This document shows, one piece after another, positions 9,201 through 10,918 of a stretch of 10,918 bases of DNA (within the stretch, counting starts at the first letter, position 1; every line of letters begins with the position of its first letter). Under the pieces are notes generated by a model, which saw only the letters and a program-made list of their open reading frames with translations, made no database searches and was not told where the DNA came from. The stretch is from positions 1 to 10,918 of the forward strand of contig HF996707.1 of assembly GCA_000433335.1 (NCBI GenBank), written 5' to 3'. The position numbers and the translations under genes were made by a program. The stretch is from Clostridium sp. CAG:1219 (lineage in GTDB: Bacteria > Bacillota > Clostridia > TANB77 > CAG-465).

Positions 9201-10143
9201 TTAAGCTCCATGTATATTTAACTGTTTTTTCAGCAGTATTTGTATCTACAACTGCCATACCAAATTTTTGACGTTCAGTTCCTTTTTGTTCATATGCTGC
9301 AAACATATAGGTTTGTATTCCAGGTATTTTTAAAGTAAAACTTATATTTTTATTAGTATACGTATTATAATTTAATTTTAAATAGAATTCTTGTCCATAT
9401 GCTACAGTATTTAAAGCTGTTCCATTTGATGATACTACTAAAACCTTTCCTTTATCATTAGTAGATATATTCATACTAGCTTTTTCTTTTGTTCCTTTAA
9501 GTGCATGTGTAGCCTTATATGGTCCTACAAGTAAATATCCTCCTTTGGCTACGCTTTTTACTTTTGATGTATCAACTTTTATTGATATATCCCATGAATT
9601 AACATATTTTGTTTTATCAAATTTTTTAGCTGCTGCAAGTATCTTATTTGCTGTTGCTTTAATAGCAGCCCATTCAGTATCTGTTGTTTTTTTTGCGTCC
9701 TGTCTTATATATTGGTCTTGTTGTTTTATTCTATCTAAACTACTAAGTCTTGCGCCACTTGTAACACTCCAAAGTGCAACTTGTGTTGCTGACATTGCGA
9801 TATCTCCGCTTACCCCTTGTAAGTTATATGGATAACCATTTAATAGTACACCTTTTTCAATATCTGTTAGTTTACGTGCAATTGTAAGGTTTGCACCATC
9901 TTCAGGTAGTGCAGCAAGATAGTCAAGACAATATGCTTGTTTTCCACCAATTTTAGCTGGATAATAAATAACTATACCAGTATTTTTATTTATAGTTGTC
10001 CCATTCTCAGGAGTTGCAACATCATACCCTAGTTGTACTGGATTTCCTTTAGAAAGGGTTGCAGCATTTATATTAGAAAATAATACACAACTAAATAATG
10101 CTACTATTAAAAAACTAAAATATTTTATTACTTTTTTATTCAT
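6088..10143 (-). CDS. Cell-wall-anchored thioester adhesin with ten Cna-B/SpaA repeats
   Basis: A 1351-residue secreted surface protein, probably a covalent host- or matrix-binding adhesin. Domains in order: signal peptide (1-27), Cys-Gln thioester domain with YCLDY (C72) and the TQVALW form of the TQxA motif (Q121), helical then beta-rich region (about 130-313), ten consecutive Cna-B/SpaA beta-sandwich repeats (about 314-1309), LPQTG (1313-1317), hydrophobic membrane segment, and KKR tail. No YPKN-type pilin motif was found, so a single-chain fibre is more likely than a polymerised pilus. No proline-rich wall-spanning spacer is present. The ATG at 10143 lies 9 bases after AGGAGG, whose first bases overlap the stop of the upstream sortase gene. 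The sortase is its probable anchoring enzyme. The architecture is secure; the ligand is unknown. Confidence 0.95.
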   Translation of the reverse strand: MNKKVIKYFSFLIVALFSCVLFSNINAATLSKGNPVQLGYDVATPENGTTINKNTGIVIYYPAKIGGKQAYCLDYLAALPEDGANLTIARKLTDIEKGVLLNGYPYNLQGVSGDIAMSATQVALWSVTSGARLSSLDRIKQQDQYIRQDAKKTTDTEWAAIKATANKILAAAKKFDKTKYVNSWDISIKVDTSKVKSVAKGGYLLVGPYKATHALKGTKEKASMNISTNDKGKVLVVSSNGTALNTVAYGQEFYLKLNYNTYTNKNISFTLKIPGIQTYMFAAYEQKGTERQKFGMAVVDTNTAEKTVKYTWSLKGSITIIKQDDHKNLPVEGAKFGVYDKNKKLIKEVKTDKTGTVTVTGLEYGTYYIKEIEAPSDYLITQSDFIEIKVESSNESKTVKNHLIRGRVTLQKVVEYTGFFKREENVGEGDAEFTIYNAITKEKVATMKTDKNGMATSEYLEKGNYYLRETAVNTSYMKKNNDILMNFSITKDNDMKTINLGKATNPGLDGSFEVFKYILENEKKVPLKGVKFQLYILKDSSKGTVDSNLQKVCELTTNAAGKANAANLKNGKYAYKEVSVPTGVKIDSKIKTFEITSKNRSVKVEVKNDYSKGVLNIEKVEKGTGKPLEGIVFTVFASNKKDVVTTLKTDKNGKASTTLKYGTYYVKETSGPANVVLSSKNSKIVLKEDPNNPNKEVTVLYKVENETIDLGIKILKLEEPVDYDFIIQQVSETLIDKDGKILSTKPKKVSLSGHKKPDPEPLKGVKFGLYTDEECKHKVAEATTNSSGYAIFDHLEEKTYYYKELSTLEGYISTGDEKPTAVTLNYKTNPVYTATITNRPILGTIKIVKVDEEGKALEGAQFQVEDKNGEIVDVITTDKDGIALSCKLKKGTYTLRETEVPSGYKLLQNSFKVSINKDKEVVEKKITNYYDKGKVIINKVDSETKEPITDAVFEVYRIEDNGKEKLVDTISKFSNKGVGTSKELKNGKYYVIEKVAPKGAILDKTKHEFEITDKEKEINLTIENKFKKAQIKLIKRDDGGNIVAGAKFDILDSNKNVLESLTVDENGEAISKKYRVGTYYVRETYTPDLYIPLSKDITVELTDDGQIAEISKEIINERIKGGIKITKKDDAGTPIAGVKFDIYKEGGLIPTTTIVTDEQGIAITNQLYKGKYYFVEKEVPDNIYITTDKVAFEVEEKGQMVTKEVVNNRVTGGLKILKTNSENGTAIQGVVFEILDSDKNVIGSISTDLDGVATTDNLVDKDGKKIILYVGTYYYREVSAPTRFHFDTTEHEFIVAKGKEVADVKIENTPFKLPQTGGFISTDGIIIIIVSVVSILGYVIINIIVNKKRFS
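6217..9204 (-). repeat. Ten tandem Cna-B/SpaA-type domains (protein-level repeat)
   Basis: Ten divergent repeats of about 85-130 residues in the adhesin, each with a first-strand Lys, a YYxxE-type Glu and a last-strand Asn. Assigned triads (K/E/N) are 322/371/401, 412/469/505, 516/577/608, 619/668/705, 716/804/838, 849/897/928, 939/993/1024, 1035/1083/1116, 1127/1176/1207 and 1218/1277/1308. In this fold the Lys and Asn form an isopeptide bond promoted by the Glu. The repeats are not near-identical at the DNA level, so this is an old array rather than a recent expansion. Repeat 5 carries an insertion of about 37 residues after its Lys. Confidence 0.9.
9604..9972 (-). other. Cys-Gln thioester domain (TED / TQxA family)
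   Basis: Residues about 58-180 of the adhesin. YC followed by LDY gives C72 (codon at 9930-9928), and ATQVALWS gives Q121 (codon at 9783-9781). In this family the two side chains form an internal thioester that can react with amines on a host protein. The domain sits at the extreme N-terminus of the mature protein, where it would be displayed farthest from the wall. Confidence 0.88.
10063..10143 (-). other. Signal peptide of the adhesin
   Basis: Residues 1-27: MNKK positive start, hydrophobic core (YFSFLIVALFSCVLF), and a polar region ending SNINA before ATLS, giving a likely signal peptidase I cut after A27. The Cys at 19 is within the core and not in a lipobox followed by a mature Cys. Confidence 0.85.
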
Positions 10144-10152
10144 ATATTATTT

Positions 10153-10158
10153 CCTCCT
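10153..10158 (-). promoter_or_regulatory. Ribosome binding site for the adhesin, overlapping the sortase stop
   Basis: AGGAGG on the minus strand shares its first bases with the TAG stop of the sortase gene (10159-10157) and lies 9 bases before the adhesin ATG. This supports co-transcription and probably translational coupling. Confidence 0.85.
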
Positions 10159-10789
10159 ATAAACTTTTCTCGTCCACAAGTTCGCCTTTTACAACAACCC
10201 TAGAACGTCCCATATTAGTACATGTAACAAGTGTAATTTCTTTTTTCTTAGAAGCAGCTAACACTTCAACCTCTGTTGGAGTTATTACATTCTTAGAAGT
10301 CACTTGGTACACATATTCTTTTGTTTTTGTTATTATTCTAACCTTATCTCCAACTTCTACTTTATGTAAATTTTTAAATAATTCCGTATATATATTATTG
10401 TGTGCTGCTATAGCAAAATTTCCTATTTCACCAGGCATAACACTAGTATCAAATTTACCTACGTAGTACTTTAGAGTTTCATCATCTGTCCCCTCATATA
10501 TTTGTCCTCTAAGTGAAACAGAAGGAATATCAACTACCCCAATAGCTCCACCTGCCACAACTATATTATCATCTTTAGTATCTCCGCCCAACATAGTTTT
10601 TAAGAAACTATTTTCTTTTAACTCTGTATTTACAGTAGAACTATCTTTAGATTCTTCTATTGCTGTACTTACAATAGTTAGTTGTTCCATTTCTTGAGCT
10701 TTTAGTATATTTTTGCAGTTTATTATCAAAGCGGACATTACGGTAATAAACAATGCTAAAAATACTATATGGCTAAACTTAATTTTCAT
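10157..10789 (-). CDS. Sortase (class D-like)
   Basis: A 210-residue membrane-anchored transpeptidase that would cut the LPQTG signal of the neighbouring adhesin and join it to cell-wall precursor. One N-terminal membrane segment (about 8-24) is followed by a charged linker (about 30-80) and the sortase barrel (about 83-205). The catalytic set is visible: H130 (NFAIAAHN), C190 (TLVTC) and R197 (SRVVVKGEL), with the family block YEGTDDETLKYYVGKFD before the His. The His is preceded by Ala where Gly is more usual. The ATG at 10789 follows AAGGGGAAG. The general layout resembles class D enzymes, but class assignment by eye is tentative. It is the first gene of the upper unit and the only sortase in the window. 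Confidence 0.9.
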   Translation of the reverse strand: MKIKFSHIVFLALFITVMSALIINCKNILKAQEMEQLTIVSTAIEESKDSSTVNTELKENSFLKTMLGGDTKDDNIVVAGGAIGVVDIPSVSLRGQIYEGTDDETLKYYVGKFDTSVMPGEIGNFAIAAHNNIYTELFKNLHKVEVGDKVRIITKTKEYVYQVTSKNVITPTEVEVLAASKKKEITLVTCTNMGRSRVVVKGELVDEKSL

Positions 10790-10807
10790 ACAACTTCCCC
10801 TTTTCTA

Positions 10808-10823
10808 TTAATATATATATTAA
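10808..10823. repeat. 16-bp AT palindrome in the sortase leader
   Basis: TTAATATATATATTAA is a perfect palindrome 18 bases before the sortase start. It consists only of A and T and may be low-complexity sequence rather than an operator. The rest of the 129-base upstream gap (10790-10918) shows no gene. Confidence 0.3.
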
Positions 10824-10887
10824 AAGTTGTTCTCAAAATAATTCACATAAATAGGTTTGAAATTAATTCAAGATTTTAACTTATTTA

Positions 10888-10915
10888 ATAATATCATATT
10901 TAATTATTTTTTCAA
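10888..10915 (-). promoter_or_regulatory. Candidate promoter for the sortase-adhesin unit
   Basis: On the minus strand TTGAAA (10915-10910), a 16-base spacer and TATTAT (10893-10888), with TGA before the -10, would start transcription near 10881 and leave a leader of about 90 bases. The region is so AT-rich that chance matches are likely. A second, weaker option is TTGAGA at 10836-10831 with TATTAA 17 bases on, but that leader would barely include the ribosome binding site. Confidence 0.4.
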
Positions 10916-10918
10916 TTT

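Noticed and set aside
6217..9204. DNA-level tandem repeats or recent domain duplication in the adhesin
   Set aside because: The ten repeats are related in protein motif only; no long near-identical nucleotide blocks were seen between them.
9545..9835. Plus-strand open frame of 96 codons within the adhesin gene
   Set aside because: It lies wholly inside a well-supported minus-strand gene, has no recognisable motif or ribosome binding site, and has the composition expected of an antisense shadow. The same applies to the other plus-strand frames across 487-759, 1591-2040, 2191-2403, 5341-6018, 6983-7651 and 8753-8941.
10857..10872. Short inverted repeat TTGAA...TTCAA upstream of the sortase
   Set aside because: The arms are only 5 bases and the region is almost all A and T, so a chance match is likely.

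Overview
The window is a strongly AT-rich stretch in which every supportable gene lies on the minus strand. The base composition, clear AGGAGG-type ribosome binding sites, the LPXTG/sortase anchoring system and an acetate-producing Pta-AckA pair point to a Gram-positive Bacillota (Firmicutes) bacterium. It is probably a fermentative, possibly host-associated Clostridia-type anaerobe. No species can be named from the sequence alone.

Reading in the direction of transcription (high to low coordinates), the first unit (10789 to 6088) is a two-gene surface module. A membrane-anchored sortase is followed 13 bases later by a 1351-residue cell-wall adhesin. The adhesin has a signal peptide, a Cys-Gln thioester domain (C72/Q121, TQxA motif), a further beta-rich region, ten consecutive Cna-B/SpaA-type domains, and a terminal LPQTG sorting signal. 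All ten repeats keep the Lys-Glu-Asn set expected for an intramolecular isopeptide bond, and every junction between repeats has the same Asn-to-Lys spacing. The likely picture is a rigid stalk that presents a covalently reactive tip, anchored by the co-transcribed sortase. The unit ends in a 14-bp inverted repeat plus T-run terminator (6017-6064).

The 130-base gap between the units also holds a near-consensus extended -10 promoter (5984-6012). It drives a second, tightly packed unit (5957 to beyond 1): pta, ackA, an M24 Xaa-Pro-type peptidase, an M18 aminopeptidase, and a SEDS-family rodA-like gene cut by the window edge. The first three genes overlap (pta/ackA by 1 base, ackA/M24 by 7). The last two follow gaps of 47 and 27 bases. 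Acetyl-CoA to acetate conversion with ATP gain, terminal steps of peptide breakdown, and cell-wall elongation thus appear to share one transcript.

Two points deserve a second look. One is the adhesin with its dedicated sortase. The other is the acetate kinase, whose catalytic residues are kept but whose surrounding pocket and nucleotide loops differ in several normally conserved positions. No tRNA, rRNA, CRISPR array, insertion sequence or riboswitch was seen. No gene-free stretch exceeds about 130 bases.
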